Assembly: GCA_964523105.1 (NCBI GenBank)
Contig: CAZFZN010000032.1
Coordinates: 26,528-90,527 of the forward strand
Length of the DNA stretch: 64,000 nucleotides
Direction: 5' to 3'
Origin: V1-33 sp964523105
Lineage (GTDB): Bacteria > Verrucomicrobiota > Verrucomicrobiia > Verrucomicrobiales > V1-33
Of this stretch, positions 8,642 to 17,324 are shown in pieces (position 1 is the stretch's first letter; every line of letters starts with the position of its first letter). The notes under the pieces are model-generated. The model did no database searches and was not told the origin of the DNA. It worked only from the letters and a program-made list of their open reading frames with translations. The translations under genes were made by a program, and so were the position numbers.

Positions 8642-11600
8642 TCACACCAGCCCTCCTCTCCGTCTTAAGATCCACTCCGCTGTCGCGGCGGCGACGGCCA
8701 GCGCGAGGATCATCCAGTTGTCCCAGAGTTTCGTCTCCCTCGTTTCCTCGACCTCCTTGGTCGCGGCACCGAAAAGCTCCAGCACCTTCGCGGCTTCGTC
8801 CGGCCGGGCGACCACGCCATTGCTGAGCGACGCGATGCGGGCGGCGAGTTCCGAGTTCACGCTGACTTCGCCGAGTTCCACGGGGTTACCCTCGGCGAGG
8901 ATCGTCAGTTTCTGGTCCACGGTGCGCACGTTGTCCTTCGACAGCAGTTCCTCCACTTTCGCGCCGGTCAGTTCGATGCGATAGGCTCCCGGCTCCGTCA
9001 GTGACTCGAATTCCGTCTCGTACATGCCGTGCGATTGCCCCTGGAAGGCGAGCGGCTTTCGCAGCACCACCTCGCCGGCTTCATTATAAACCGCGATGCC
9101 GACTTCGCCGTCGGTCACGGGGCGGAAGTCATCGTCCACCAGGCGCGCCATGACGCGCACTTTCTCACCGGCTTCGTAATTCAGCCGGCGCGTGCCGAGG
9201 CGCACATGCTCGGTGCCGCTCGCGAGATTTTCGCCCGCGCCCCAGCGCATGAGCTGGCCCCAGAACTTGTGGTGAATGGTGTCGCCGATGCCGTAACGGA
9301 AGCGCCACGTCTGATCGAAGTTGAGCATCGCCACTTTACCCAGTCCCGCCTGCGAAGCCACCACGAGTGCGTTGCGCTGTTCGGTCTCGCGCTGACGGGT
9401 CAGGGCGGTCGCCATGTCGCCGGTGTCGGCGGGCGCGATGTCGTTTTCCACGGGATTGCCGAAAGCATCCACCGGCACGGGCCTGGCCCATGCGAGGACT
9501 TCGGCTCCGGGACGGATGCCTTTGATGGCGTGTCGCCAGCGCATGACCGGAATCTCGCTCCAAATCCGCGCGTTTTCCACACCGCTGTCAGTGGGCGTGA
9601 AAATGGGATGCCCCCGCCCCGCCGCCGTGAGCATGAGACGGAATGCCGGCTCCGGCCCCAACATCATCTCCGCAGTGCTGCTCTCATAATCCACAGGGAT
9701 CAAACTGCGCGCCGTCTCGTTGGTGAAGGCGTGCGGCATGTGTGAGGGGCCGGCGACGATGACCAGCATGGCGCCGCGTTCGTCCACGCACTCTTTGATG
9801 ATCTTCCACGTATCCTCACCGAGCACCGCCGGCGGCAGGTCGCCGAGAATGATGACGTCGAACTTCCGCCACTCCTCCGCCGACGCCGGCAGGCGCGTGG
9901 CCTCGCTGTCGCCGAACTTCCGCGACGCGCTCGCCGGGATGCCCGGCAGCGGCGGCGCGCCCTGGAGCGTGTCAGGATGCAGCAGCACGTACTGCAAATG
10001 CACTGACTTGTCGCGGCTGTCGAAGAGGTTGCGCAGATAACGGAATTCCCAGCGCGGGCGGTCGTCGATGAGCAGCACGTTGGTGCGGTCGTCGCTCACG
10101 GCCACGTCGAAGCTCCATTCGTTGTTGTTGGGGAACAGCTCGCCCTCCACCGGATCCACGCGCACCGTGTAGCTGAAGATGCCCTTCTCCGGCGGCTGAT
10201 GCGAGAAGCGCAGCGTGGTGCGGAAGTCGTTGTCAGGCACCGGCACCTTTTCCTCGTGAATCACCGCGCCCTCGCGGAGCAGCTTCACCGCCACCTGCTG
10301 CCCGCGCAGGCCGTCGGCCTTGATCTCCGCCTTCACCCGCACGCGGTCGCCGAGAAAAACACTCTGCGGACTGCCCACGCCGATAATGGCCGCGTCCTTC
10401 GTGCCGCGCGAAGAGCCGGTAAGAATGGGACAAATGCGCGCGCCTTGCACGCCGATGGCGTGGGCTTCGTTGTCAGGACTGGTTGGGCCGTTGTGGCGAA
10501 AATCCGAAACCACCACCACGCCGGCGAGCTGCTCGCCCGGGTAAGTTTCCTTGATGCGTTTCAGCGCACCGCTGAGATCGGTGCGGCTGCGGAAAGCCGC
10601 GTCACCCTCCGGCCCGTCCACGCGGTCCGTCTCCGCCGCTTTCCTGCCAAAGCGCATGTGCCGCAGCGTGTACTTATCCGCGATCTGATCCAGCAGCGAC
10701 GGAGCCTCGCCCTGCTTCCGCGTGAGAATCTGCTGCGCGATCTGCGCACGCGGGCGCGCTGCCGCAGCGTCGATCTTACTCCGTGCATCCTCCGGCAGTG
10801 AGGCGTAATATTTCTCGTCCACCGTGTCGGCATACGGCCCGGCGATCTCGATGCCGCGCTGCATTTGCAGCGAAGCCTCGCGTGCCGCGCTGCGAATCTG
10901 GCGCTCGTCGTTGCGCGCGAGGCCATTGCGGAAGTCCTTCATGCGCTCGCGGAAATCATTGATGGCGCGCTTCCGCACTTCGTTGCGCAGGCGTTTGATG
11001 TCCTCGGGCAAATCGCGCTGCTCGCGGCGGTTCTCGTCCATCGCCTGACTCACCGACTCCGCCCAGTCGTTCGCCGCTTTCTCCACGCGAGTGATCTCCT
11101 CGTTGTTGGCGGCGATGAATTCCTTCACTTCGTCGCGCGAGTAATTGTCCGGCGTTTTTAAAAGATCGGACAGGCGCTCCAGGTCTGCGGCGATTTGCCC
11201 CGCCTCGGAAAACAACCGCGGCAGCGCCGGCCGGTCCTTGATGACTTCGATTCCTTCAAATGCCGCCACCGCCAGTTTTTCCGCCACCGGCATCTCCTTG
11301 TCGGCAATCTGCATGGACGCCGAGTCGTCGAGCAGCACGACCACATTGCGGTCAATGCGCTCCGTTTCTTTCCGCTGAAACACCGGCTGCGCGAGAATGA
11401 TGAGCACCGCTGCCGCGACCACGAGCCGCAGGGCCAGCAGCCAGCGCCCCAGGCCGGGCCGCACGATGCGCTTCTCCAGTTGGTAGAAGGCGATGAGCAC
11501 TTCGATGGAGAACCCGCCGATCAGTCCGCACACCCACAGCGGCCAGTCGGTCTCCAGCACCAGATGCCGCGCCACCGCCTGCCAAATCGCCCAAACCGCC

Positions 11601-11782
11601 GCCGCTCCGATGACCGTGCGCACGGCAAAGCCCGCGAGCTTGAGCGGCTTCGTTCTCAAAAACCGCCGCGAGATAAGGTGGGAGATGACCCACACTGCGA
11701 TGAGCACAGCCGCGAGAATCCACACACTGGAGGTGTGAACTTCAGAGCCGAGAAGATCGGGGCGTGGTTTGTCGGTGGTCAT
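8642..11782 (-). CDS. Large VWA-domain membrane protein with glutamine-amidotransferase-like domain
   Basis: 1046 aa from the ATG at 11782 (MTTDKPRPDLLG). The frame stays open 62 codons further upstream, but that part is translated hairpin repeat and is rejected. Two or three helices (~15-105) lead into a von Willebrand A fold whose MIDAS motif is VVVLLDDSASMQIAD, interrupted by a long charged helical insert (~190-330). A class I glutamine-amidotransferase-like Rossmann domain follows (DVIILGDLPPAVLGEDTW ... GAMLVIVAG), without the nucleophile Cys. Beta domains and a C-terminal helix end in Arg residues. It is a classic partner of BatA-type VWA proteins in MoxR clusters. The MIDAS suggests metal-dependent protein binding outside the cytoplasmic membrane. 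Confidence 0.8.
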   Translation of the reverse strand: MTTDKPRPDLLGSEVHTSSVWILAAVLIAVWVISHLISRRFLRTKPLKLAGFAVRTVIGAAAVWAIWQAVARHLVLETDWPLWVCGLIGGFSIEVLIAFYQLEKRIVRPGLGRWLLALRLVVAAAVLIILAQPVFQRKETERIDRNVVVLLDDSASMQIADKEMPVAEKLAVAAFEGIEVIKDRPALPRLFSEAGQIAADLERLSDLLKTPDNYSRDEVKEFIAANNEEITRVEKAANDWAESVSQAMDENRREQRDLPEDIKRLRNEVRKRAINDFRERMKDFRNGLARNDERQIRSAAREASLQMQRGIEIAGPYADTVDEKYYASLPEDARSKIDAAAARPRAQIAQQILTRKQGEAPSLLDQIADKYTLRHMRFGRKAAETDRVDGPEGDAAFRSRTDLSGALKRIKETYPGEQLAGVVVVSDFRHNGPTSPDNEAHAIGVQGARICPILTGSSRGTKDAAIIGVGSPQSVFLGDRVRVKAEIKADGLRGQQVAVKLLREGAVIHEEKVPVPDNDFRTTLRFSHQPPEKGIFSYTVRVDPVEGELFPNNNEWSFDVAVSDDRTNVLLIDDRPRWEFRYLRNLFDSRDKSVHLQYVLLHPDTLQGAPPLPGIPASASRKFGDSEATRLPASAEEWRKFDVIILGDLPPAVLGEDTWKIIKECVDERGAMLVIVAGPSHMPHAFTNETARSLIPVDYESSTAEMMLGPEPAFRLMLTAAGRGHPIFTPTDSGVENARIWSEIPVMRWRHAIKGIRPGAEVLAWARPVPVDAFGNPVENDIAPADTGDMATALTRQRETEQRNALVVASQAGLGKVAMLNFDQTWRFRYGIGDTIHHKFWGQLMRWGAGENLASGTEHVRLGTRRLNYEAGEKVRVMARLVDDDFRPVTDGEVGIAVYNEAGEVVLRKPLAFQGQSHGMYETEFESLTEPGAYRIELTGAKVEELLSKDNVRTVDQKLTILAEGNPVELGEVSVNSELAARIASLSNGVVARPDEAAKVLELFGAATKEVEETRETKLWDNWMILALAVAAATAEWILRRRGGLV

Positions 11783-11852
11783 GCGAGGATTGGGGGGATG
11801 ACGAATGCCCTGATTGAAAACGGGGCGTCCATTTGAATCAGCGGACCAGGAG

Positions 11853-12092
11853 AGCCCCAACGGGGCGAAGCAACATAGCCCGGGGCAAGCGAGGCACGAG
11901 CGCAGCCCCGGGTCCTGGAACGAAGGATCTTCAAGCCCTGAAAGGGCGGGACAAACCGCTCGAACCACACACCGCGACCAGTTCCACGCCCGGCCTCGCC
12001 CTTACAGGGCTTGGAAATATGGGTGCGGGCTACCCGGGGCGGCGCTCCTGCGTCGCTTGCCCCGGGCTGGGATGCATCGCCCCGTTGGGGCT
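11853..12092. repeat. Nested inverted-repeat element, family 2, copy 1
   Basis: This fills most of the gap 11783-12186. The outer arms AGCCCCAACGGGGCG (11853-11867) and CGCCCCGTTGGGGCT (12078-12092) are perfect inverted copies. Inside are paired CCCGGG-rich arms and a third nested pair, CAAGCCCTGAAAGGGCG near 11931 and CGCCCTTACAGGGCTTG near 11998. The same arms recur at 16934-17138. The flank 12115-12190 carries GTCATT-containing degenerate repeats. Open frames running through it (for example the upstream extension of the VWA gene) are artefacts of the repeat. Confidence 0.85.
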
Positions 12093-12186
12093 GCTGTGAT
12101 CCTTCTATCATTTTGGTTTGGTCATTCGGGCTTTGTAAATCTGATTCAGTCATTCCTTCGGACTATGATCTTCTCGTTTCGTCATT

Positions 12187-15084
12187 TCATTTCGCCTCCT
12201 GCACTTGCCGCAGCGCTTGTTTGAACTGCGCCGACGGCTCGAACTTGTCCTCGAAACTCACCGCGACTTCTTCGCCGCTGCGGCGGGAAATGGCGATCCA
12301 GCGCGTCAGCGCGATTTCCAGGAGCAGGATGAACAGCGCGGCGACGGCGAGGTACTTCCACAGTTCCTCACCGAACTCCCGGCCGGCCAGAATGTTCAGC
12401 ACTTCCGTGGCGCTCTTGGGTTCCAGCATCTGGAGGCGCTGCTTCATGAAATCCATCTCCGGCTGGCCGAGTTGCGTGAGCCTGCTTTCGGCCACGTCAT
12501 CGGCGATGCTGAACGGGATGCTGCCGTCTTTCGCGGCAAGGCCGGCGTACTCTTTAGCCTGCTCCTTCGGCAGCTTCATTTGGTAAAGCCCGGGCACGAT
12601 GTCCTGCTCCATGCGGGCGACGAGTCCGCCGCGCGTGAACACGAGCGAAGCCTTGCGCGGCAGATTGTCAGGGCCGGTGACTTCCCACTGACCGACCCGC
12701 GACTCACTGGCCGTGGCGTTCGGCGGGAACGGCGTGAGGCATTCCGTGGGCACGACCTCGCTCGGCTGACTTTGGCTTTGCCATTCCAGTTTCAACGCCG
12801 CGCCGCCGCTGTCGTCGTCGAAGTCGAGTTGAATGGGATAAAACTTCCCCGCCTGAAGCTTGATGCGGCCCTCGCCGCCGCGCTCGAAAATCTTCTTTCC
12901 GTCCACCGTCACCGTCAGCGAGTCGTCGCCCCAGCCGTTGAACCGATACTCCTCGCTGTAACGCGGCACGATGGCACCGGTCCAGCGCGCGGAGAAATCC
13001 TCCGGCACGCTCGGCGCAGGGCGGCCGTTACCCCACTGGAAATCCGGCTTCGGATCAATGCGCACCAGCACCGGTTCGTCTTTGCCGCGGCCTTTGAAAT
13101 ACTCGCCTTTGAGGCCGCCCTCGGCGCTGGCCTGCGCGAGCGGAATGTTCAATTGCGCCGCAGGCTGACGGTTGAGCGGCTGGCCGTCGGGATTGGCCAG
13201 GTGATAGACAAGCTGATGCACCAGCGCGACGAACGCCTGACGCGACGGCAGGTTGCCGGCCGCGGTGTCGAAGTTGCTGCACGCCATGATGACGCTGCCG
13301 AATCCGGTTTTGATGCTGGTGAGAAACGGATCGCCGTTCGCAAGCCGTCCGCCGGTGCTGCCGCCGCCCGTGGCGTCAGGCTCCACGCGCCAGTAGCGCT
13401 GCATGAGCGTGCCGCCGAGATCGCTCTGCTTGGCGTCGGCCACCAGTTCAAGCGCGGGATGGCTCAGCGTATTGAGCGCCACGCTGACGGGTTCTTTGGG
13501 AATGGCCTCCGCCATGAGCCGCGCCGGCAGCAGGCGTCCGCCGTCGGCATCGCGCCAGTTGTTGTAAAAGTCAGGCTGCGCCTGGATGCCCGGCAGCACG
13601 AGCAGTCCGCCGCCGCCCTGCACCCAGCCGGCGATCCGGCGCGCGGTGCTTTCCGGCAGCTTGGGCACGTCGGCGAGGATGATAACATCGTAGTTCTGGA
13701 ACGACGCCACATTTCCGAGCCGGCTCAGCGGCATGACTTCGGGATCGAGTGCCACGGCTTTCTTCTCGCCGCGCTTGGCGGGATCCATGAGCGAGGACGG
13801 CGCGAGCGCGAGCGCCGTGAAGGCACCGGCGCGGTCGAGGAACCGCTCCGTTGGATTTCCATCCACAATGAGCACGCCAAGGCGGTTCACGACGTGGCAC
13901 ACACTGACGGATTCGTTGTCGAGCGCGAGTTCATCGTTCGCCGTCACCTTTGCGCTGACCACGAAACTTCCCGACTCCTTGAACTGATGCAGAAAGCGCA
14001 CGGTTTCCTTGGCGCCCGGCTGCAACTGGCCGGTACCGGGATCTTTGATCACCGAGTCGCCGATCTTGATCTCCACGCCGCCGGGCGTCACGGCTTCCGT
14101 GCCCGTGTTCTCCACGGAAACCTCGATGCTCACCGCACGGTCGGTGCCGATGACATCGCGCGAATAACTGATGCCGGCGACGGCCACATTGCGGAAGGTC
14201 GCGGGCAGCGGGAATTTCCGCATCAGCACCTGCGGCGGCGCGTGGAAGGTCTCGAAACCTTTGACGAGCGCATCCCACCGCGCGCGGTTGTCCACGTCCC
14301 AGCCCATGTTCTGGCCATCGGTGAAGACGATGACTTCCTTGCTGAGGCTCGAACCGCGCGAGAGCGACACCGCGGCGGACGCGAGCGCATCGAACGACGC
14401 CATCTTGCCGCGCACCGGCTGCAGTTTCCCCAGCGCCTCCAGCACTTCGCTGCGATTCACGATCGGCTCCGCTACGCGCGCCATCGGCACCGGACCGCCC
14501 AGCACGACGCTGAACGCCGTGCCCGGCTCCGCCTTCTCCACGATCTCTTTCGCCTCAGCGACCGCGGCATCGAAGTTGGTGCCAGCCGCGCCCGTGCGCA
14601 ATTGCATGGACGTGGAGCAGTCAATGATGAGCGCGATGTCCTTCTTCCCCGCCGTGCCGAAGCGCTTCTGCTTCCACTGGTATTCGTACCACACCGACAT
14701 CCCGGCGTAAGCCCCGCTGGCGAGCGCGGTAAGCAGCAGCAGCCAGAACCACTTTTTGTTTCCGCGCAGAATCACCGCCGTGGTCAGAGCGACGAGTGAA
14801 ATCAGAAACGCCGGCAGCACCACGACCCAAGGAATCGGCGATCCCGGCGGCGCAAACGGCCGCGCCACCGCCAGCGCCAGCAGCGCCATGAGCAAACACC
14901 GCGCCGCCATGAGCAGCGCCTCCTCCAACTGGATGCGGCGCTTCCGCGACTCGATGGAGTCGAGGAGGAACTGCATCGCGCCCCAGTCAATCACCTTCGC
15001 CGCCTTGCGTGAGAGCAGGTGGATGATGATCGGGATGGCGATGGCGCCGAGGCCGATGAGAAGGGCGGTGTGGATGAAGGACAC
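12187..15084 (-). CDS. BatA/VWA membrane protein carrying a PA14 domain
   Basis: 965 aa. The N-terminal ~85 residues are a BatA-type anchor with two helices (TALLIGLGAIAIPIIIHLLS; LLMAARCLLMALLALAVARP). Two more helices follow (~95-145), then a VWA domain with MIDAS DCSTSMQLRTG, a CARDB-like beta domain, and a glutamine-amidotransferase-like Rossmann domain (DVIILADVPKLPES). Residues ~665-800 are a PA14-type carbohydrate-binding module: LKGEYFKGRG, FSARWTGAIVPRYSEEYRF, DDSLTVTVDGKKI, DDDSGGAALKLEWQS. A final helix near 925 anchors the C-terminus. PA14 is an unusual addition to this family and points to glycan recognition outside the membrane. Starts 43 bases after the DUF58 gene, across a tandem repeat. 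Confidence 0.85.
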   Translation of the reverse strand: MSFIHTALLIGLGAIAIPIIIHLLSRKAAKVIDWGAMQFLLDSIESRKRRIQLEEALLMAARCLLMALLALAVARPFAPPGSPIPWVVVLPAFLISLVALTTAVILRGNKKWFWLLLLTALASGAYAGMSVWYEYQWKQKRFGTAGKKDIALIIDCSTSMQLRTGAAGTNFDAAVAEAKEIVEKAEPGTAFSVVLGGPVPMARVAEPIVNRSEVLEALGKLQPVRGKMASFDALASAAVSLSRGSSLSKEVIVFTDGQNMGWDVDNRARWDALVKGFETFHAPPQVLMRKFPLPATFRNVAVAGISYSRDVIGTDRAVSIEVSVENTGTEAVTPGGVEIKIGDSVIKDPGTGQLQPGAKETVRFLHQFKESGSFVVSAKVTANDELALDNESVSVCHVVNRLGVLIVDGNPTERFLDRAGAFTALALAPSSLMDPAKRGEKKAVALDPEVMPLSRLGNVASFQNYDVIILADVPKLPESTARRIAGWVQGGGGLLVLPGIQAQPDFYNNWRDADGGRLLPARLMAEAIPKEPVSVALNTLSHPALELVADAKQSDLGGTLMQRYWRVEPDATGGGSTGGRLANGDPFLTSIKTGFGSVIMACSNFDTAAGNLPSRQAFVALVHQLVYHLANPDGQPLNRQPAAQLNIPLAQASAEGGLKGEYFKGRGKDEPVLVRIDPKPDFQWGNGRPAPSVPEDFSARWTGAIVPRYSEEYRFNGWGDDSLTVTVDGKKIFERGGEGRIKLQAGKFYPIQLDFDDDSGGAALKLEWQSQSQPSEVVPTECLTPFPPNATASESRVGQWEVTGPDNLPRKASLVFTRGGLVARMEQDIVPGLYQMKLPKEQAKEYAGLAAKDGSIPFSIADDVAESRLTQLGQPEMDFMKQRLQMLEPKSATEVLNILAGREFGEELWKYLAVAALFILLLEIALTRWIAISRRSGEEVAVSFEDKFEPSAQFKQALRQVQEAK

Positions 15085-15093
15085 GCGGGGAGT

Positions 15094-15121
15094 GTTTTAG
15101 TGCTTGGTGTTTTAGTGCTTA
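15094..15121. repeat. Tandem AT-rich 15-bp repeat between DUF58 and BatA genes
   Basis: GTTTTAGTGCTTG occurs twice, at 15094 and 15109, in the 43-base spacer. It is strikingly AT-rich for this genome. Similar short repeats occur at other gene junctions (16067, 20605, 21276, 25164), each with its own sequence. Confidence 0.7.
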
Positions 15122-15127
15122 GGACGG

Positions 15128-16066
15128 TCATCTCTTCCGGCTTCGACGCGCCACAAAGTCAGCCAGCGCCTGCGCATAGGGCGTCTTGGTGGTCAGGGGC
15201 ACATAGTCCGCCTGCATCTGGCCGCACGCTTTCTCGATCACGCTGACGTGTTCCTTCACCTTCTGGAGATACGCCGCGCGGATCGTCCGCGGGTCCACCT
15301 TGATGCGCTGGCCCGAGGCTTCGAGGTCTTTGAACTCCTGACTGGCGCTGAACGGAAAGGTCAGTTCCTCCTCGGCCATGATGTGGAAAAGCACGAGTTC
15401 GTGATTCCGGAATTTGAAGTGATGGAACGACTCCACGATCTGCGCCGCGGATTCGAAGCAGTCGCTGAGAATGAGCACCAGTCCGCGCGACGGAATGCGC
15501 TCGGCGACTTCGTGCAGCGTCGTGGCGAGGCGCGTGTCGTTGCCGGGCTCCGCTTTGTCCAGTTCGCCCAGCACCAGTCGCACCTGACTGGGACGGCTCG
15601 CCGCCTTCACATAGGAACGGATATGATCATCAAACGTCACCAGTCCCACGGCGTCCTGCTGCTTGATCATCAGATAGGCCAGCGACGCCGCGAGATACTG
15701 CGCGTATTCAAACTTGGACACCTTCTTCCCATCCACCGGCGCCGCCTGCTCGCCGCGGTATTTCATGGACCCGCTGCAATCCAGCACGATGGTCGCGCGC
15801 AGGTTCGTCTCCTCGATGTACTGTTTGATATAATAGCGGTCGCTCTTGGCGAAAACGCGCCAGTCGAGATCCTTGATGTCATCGCCCGGCATGTATTGCC
15901 GGTGCTCGGCAAAGACGACGCTGAAACCCTTGTTCGGACTCGTGTGCCGGCCCGACATCGCCCCCTGCTTCTTCGCCCGCGCCAGCAGTTCAAGGCGCGA
16001 CAGCGTGCCGGCGATGCCGTCGGGCAGCAGGCGCATGTAAGTGGTGTCGGGGAGGGCGGCGGACAT
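15128..16066 (-). CDS. DUF58 domain protein (first of three)
   Basis: A 312-aa soluble DUF58 protein. The signature HRQYMPGDDIKDLDWRVFAKSD near residues 55-75 is followed by a VWA-like fold with the MIDAS-like LDCSGSM near residue 95. No transmembrane helix is visible, as in the short DUF58 class encoded after MoxR ATPases. Family knowledge: DUF58 proteins accompany MoxR and BatA proteins and are probably MoxR clients. Biochemistry is sparse. The gene is separated from moxR by the kinase-like insertion and a hairpin repeat, whereas in most genomes the two are adjacent. Confidence 0.9.
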   Translation of the reverse strand: MSAALPDTTYMRLLPDGIAGTLSRLELLARAKKQGAMSGRHTSPNKGFSVVFAEHRQYMPGDDIKDLDWRVFAKSDRYYIKQYIEETNLRATIVLDCSGSMKYRGEQAAPVDGKKVSKFEYAQYLAASLAYLMIKQQDAVGLVTFDDHIRSYVKAASRPSQVRLVLGELDKAEPGNDTRLATTLHEVAERIPSRGLVLILSDCFESAAQIVESFHHFKFRNHELVLFHIMAEEELTFPFSASQEFKDLEASGQRIKVDPRTIRAAYLQKVKEHVSVIEKACGQMQADYVPLTTKTPYAQALADFVARRSRKR

Positions 16067-16098
16067 TTAAGAGGTGAGATTTAAGATTTAAGATTTGC
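16067..16098. repeat. AT-rich TTTAAGAT repeat
   Basis: Tandem GATTTAAGATTTAAGATTT follows the DUF58 start and contains the stop codon of the kinase-like gene. The same unit occurs at 20605-20701. Confidence 0.6.
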
Positions 16099-16864
16099 CC
16101 GTATCCATCCGCCGGCAGGTGTAGTTATGGAAGGCCTCGTCCGCACGGACCATGACGAGGTCTATGGGGACGATGTCTCCCGAAGGATGTTCGCGGACGA
16201 AATTCAGCGTATGGGCATCAAACGCGCCAATCCTCGACTGGCGGTGGTAGAAACTGAAGCAATCCTCCGAATTCGCCGGCAGGCCGGGAATACGCTCGAA
16301 ACCGAGCATGTCCATGGATTCAAGGATTTCGGCGGGCTTTACAGGTGAACCAGAGATAAAGGGCTGGCTCGTCAGAATGGCCAGTCCTTCCGCCTCGATC
16401 CACAGTCCTTCCAGACGGATGTCGTCGGCGAAGACCTCATTTTGCAGCAGCAGGCGATCCAGGTATTGCAGCGGAGTGGCCCCGCCCATGCCGATGAAGA
16501 GTTCGTCCTCCTGGGTGCGCTTGTCGTAGCGTGAATCAACAAAGGCATACCATCCGTAACGGCCTGCGTGGGTGGCTTTGTAATAGCGCCCGTCTTTCTC
16601 AGAGAACCAAACGCGGTGTTCCTGCCCGCCCTCGTTGTTATTGGCGAACTGCTCCAGCCAGGGAGCGGCGTCTAGGCAGCAGCCTCTTTCCTGCGCCCAC
16701 AGCCAGAGCGCGCGGCCTTCGCGGGTGGAGCGGTCTGAGTGCGGCTCGCCTGGAATTCCAAATACTGCCTCCGTGCCTCCTCCGAGGTGACAATGGGCTG
16801 CTGCGAGCGAATTTCTTTGAGCCTCGCGCGATACTCGTCGGGAGTCATCTTTTTCATGCGGCAT
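16088..16864 (-). CDS. Polyvalent-type protein kinase domain protein, start uncertain
   Basis: The part that makes sense starts around 16743 (RALWLWAQERGCCLDAAPWL) and continues EHRVWFSEKDGRYYKAT, LLLQNEVFADDIRLEGLW, LAILTSQPFISG, FDAHTLNFV and DIVPIDLVMV. This is the pattern I know from kinase domains of 'polyvalent' proteins, with Lys in RYYKAT as possible ATP ligand and D-x-x-x-x-N as catalytic loop. The ATG at 16864 is the only ATG in frame, but the first ~40 residues look like a shadow of the overlapping 61-aa ORF. A non-ATG start or a frameshift joining the two is possible. The gene interrupts the moxR-DUF58 junction, so recent arrival is likely. Confidence 0.5.
   Translation of the reverse strand: MPHEKDDSRRVSREAQRNSLAAAHCHLGGGTEAVFGIPGEPHSDRSTREGRALWLWAQERGCCLDAAPWLEQFANNNEGGQEHRVWFSEKDGRYYKATHAGRYGWYAFVDSRYDKRTQEDELFIGMGGATPLQYLDRLLLQNEVFADDIRLEGLWIEAEGLAILTSQPFISGSPVKPAEILESMDMLGFERIPGLPANSEDCFSFYHRQSRIGAFDAHTLNFVREHPSGDIVPIDLVMVRADEAFHNYTCRRMDTGKS
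16672..16857 (-). CDS. Small helical ORF overlapping the kinase-like gene
   Basis: 61 aa, MKKMTPDEYRARLKEIRSQQ at the start, followed by a helical EARRQYLEFQAS segment and a basic Ala/Arg tail. Composition and codon use look more protein-like than the overlapping frame in 16743-16857. It ends about 70 bases inside the plausible kinase frame. It is either a coupled partner gene or the true N-terminus of the kinase, split by one frameshift. I know no family. Confidence 0.45.
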   Translation of the reverse strand: MKKMTPDEYRARLKEIRSQQPIVTSEEARRQYLEFQASRTQTAPPAKAARSGCGRRKEAAA

Positions 16865-16933
16865 AGGGTGGTTCGATTTGGAGTTTGGGCAAGTTGTCTT
16901 TGCCCGCGAGGTGTCACCAGGATTCCATCCACC

Positions 16934-17138
16934 AGCCCCAACGGGGCGCGGCATCACAGCCCGGGGCAGCGCCCCGGGACTGCCAGGCAAAGAACCGCAA
17001 GCCCTGAAGGGGCGAGGCAACAGCGCGGCGACGACAAATTGCCCCGCCCTTACAGGGCTTGACCGTGCGACCCGGTTTCCCGGGGCTGTGCTCCTGCGTC
17101 GCTGGCCCCGGGCTTTGTTGCCGCGCCCCGTTGGGGCT
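16934..17138. repeat. Nested inverted-repeat element, family 2, copy 2
   Basis: The outer arms AGCCCCAACGGGGCG (16934-16948) and CGCCCCGTTGGGGCT (17124-17138) are identical to those at 11853-12092. Nested arms CAAGCCCTGAAGGGGCG and CGCCCTTACAGGGCTTG (near 17043) are also shared. The loop regions differ. It lies between the kinase-like gene and the 43-aa ORF. Together with 17155-17286 it accounts for most of the gap 16858-17324. Confidence 0.85.
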
Positions 17139-17154
17139 ATGGAAGGAGGCAGCG

Positions 17155-17286
17155 TCATGGCTTGTTCGGACTCCGCATGGCCTTTCGCCTCTGGCGCCGG
17201 CTTTGGAAGATCAGTCCAAAGAACCATTCCACCAAAAGACCCAGAAGAAGGCCTCCGATGCCGATGATCCAGAAAACCTGTTCCAT
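17155..17286 (-). CDS. 43-aa single-pass membrane protein
   Basis: An ATG at 17286 opens a short frame starting MEQVFWIIGIGGLLLGLLVE, then WFFGLIFQSRRQRRK and a basic tail, stop at 17155. This is one Gly/Leu-rich transmembrane helix followed by a positive cluster, as expected for a real N-out/C-in micro-protein. It begins 38 bases after the moxR stop on the same strand, so it would be second in the cluster. There is no strong ribosome-binding site. Composition is unlike the neighbouring repeat. It was found by reading the gap. Confidence 0.5.
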   Translation of the reverse strand: MEQVFWIIGIGGLLLGLLVEWFFGLIFQSRRQRRKAMRSPNKP

Positions 17287-17324
17287 GCGAGGGCAGTGGT
17301 AGGTGGCTTCCTGAGCAGAGAGGA

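Noticed and set aside
11783..11968. N-terminal extension of the VWA gene
   Set aside because: It translates the hairpin repeat. The ATG at 11782 begins a normal N-terminus.
12205..14799. An 864-codon open frame opposite the BatA/VWA gene
   Set aside because: Typical high-GC antisense frame, His/Arg-rich, no domain. The minus-strand gene has clear domains.
8391..17138. Hairpin repeats considered as CRISPR or as terminators
   Set aside because: No regular spacers, arms are inverted not direct, and there are no cas genes. They are too long and complex for intrinsic terminators and have no T-run.
16865..17227. Upstream extension of the kinase-like frame
   Set aside because: It translates the hairpin repeat and part of the 43-aa ORF region.
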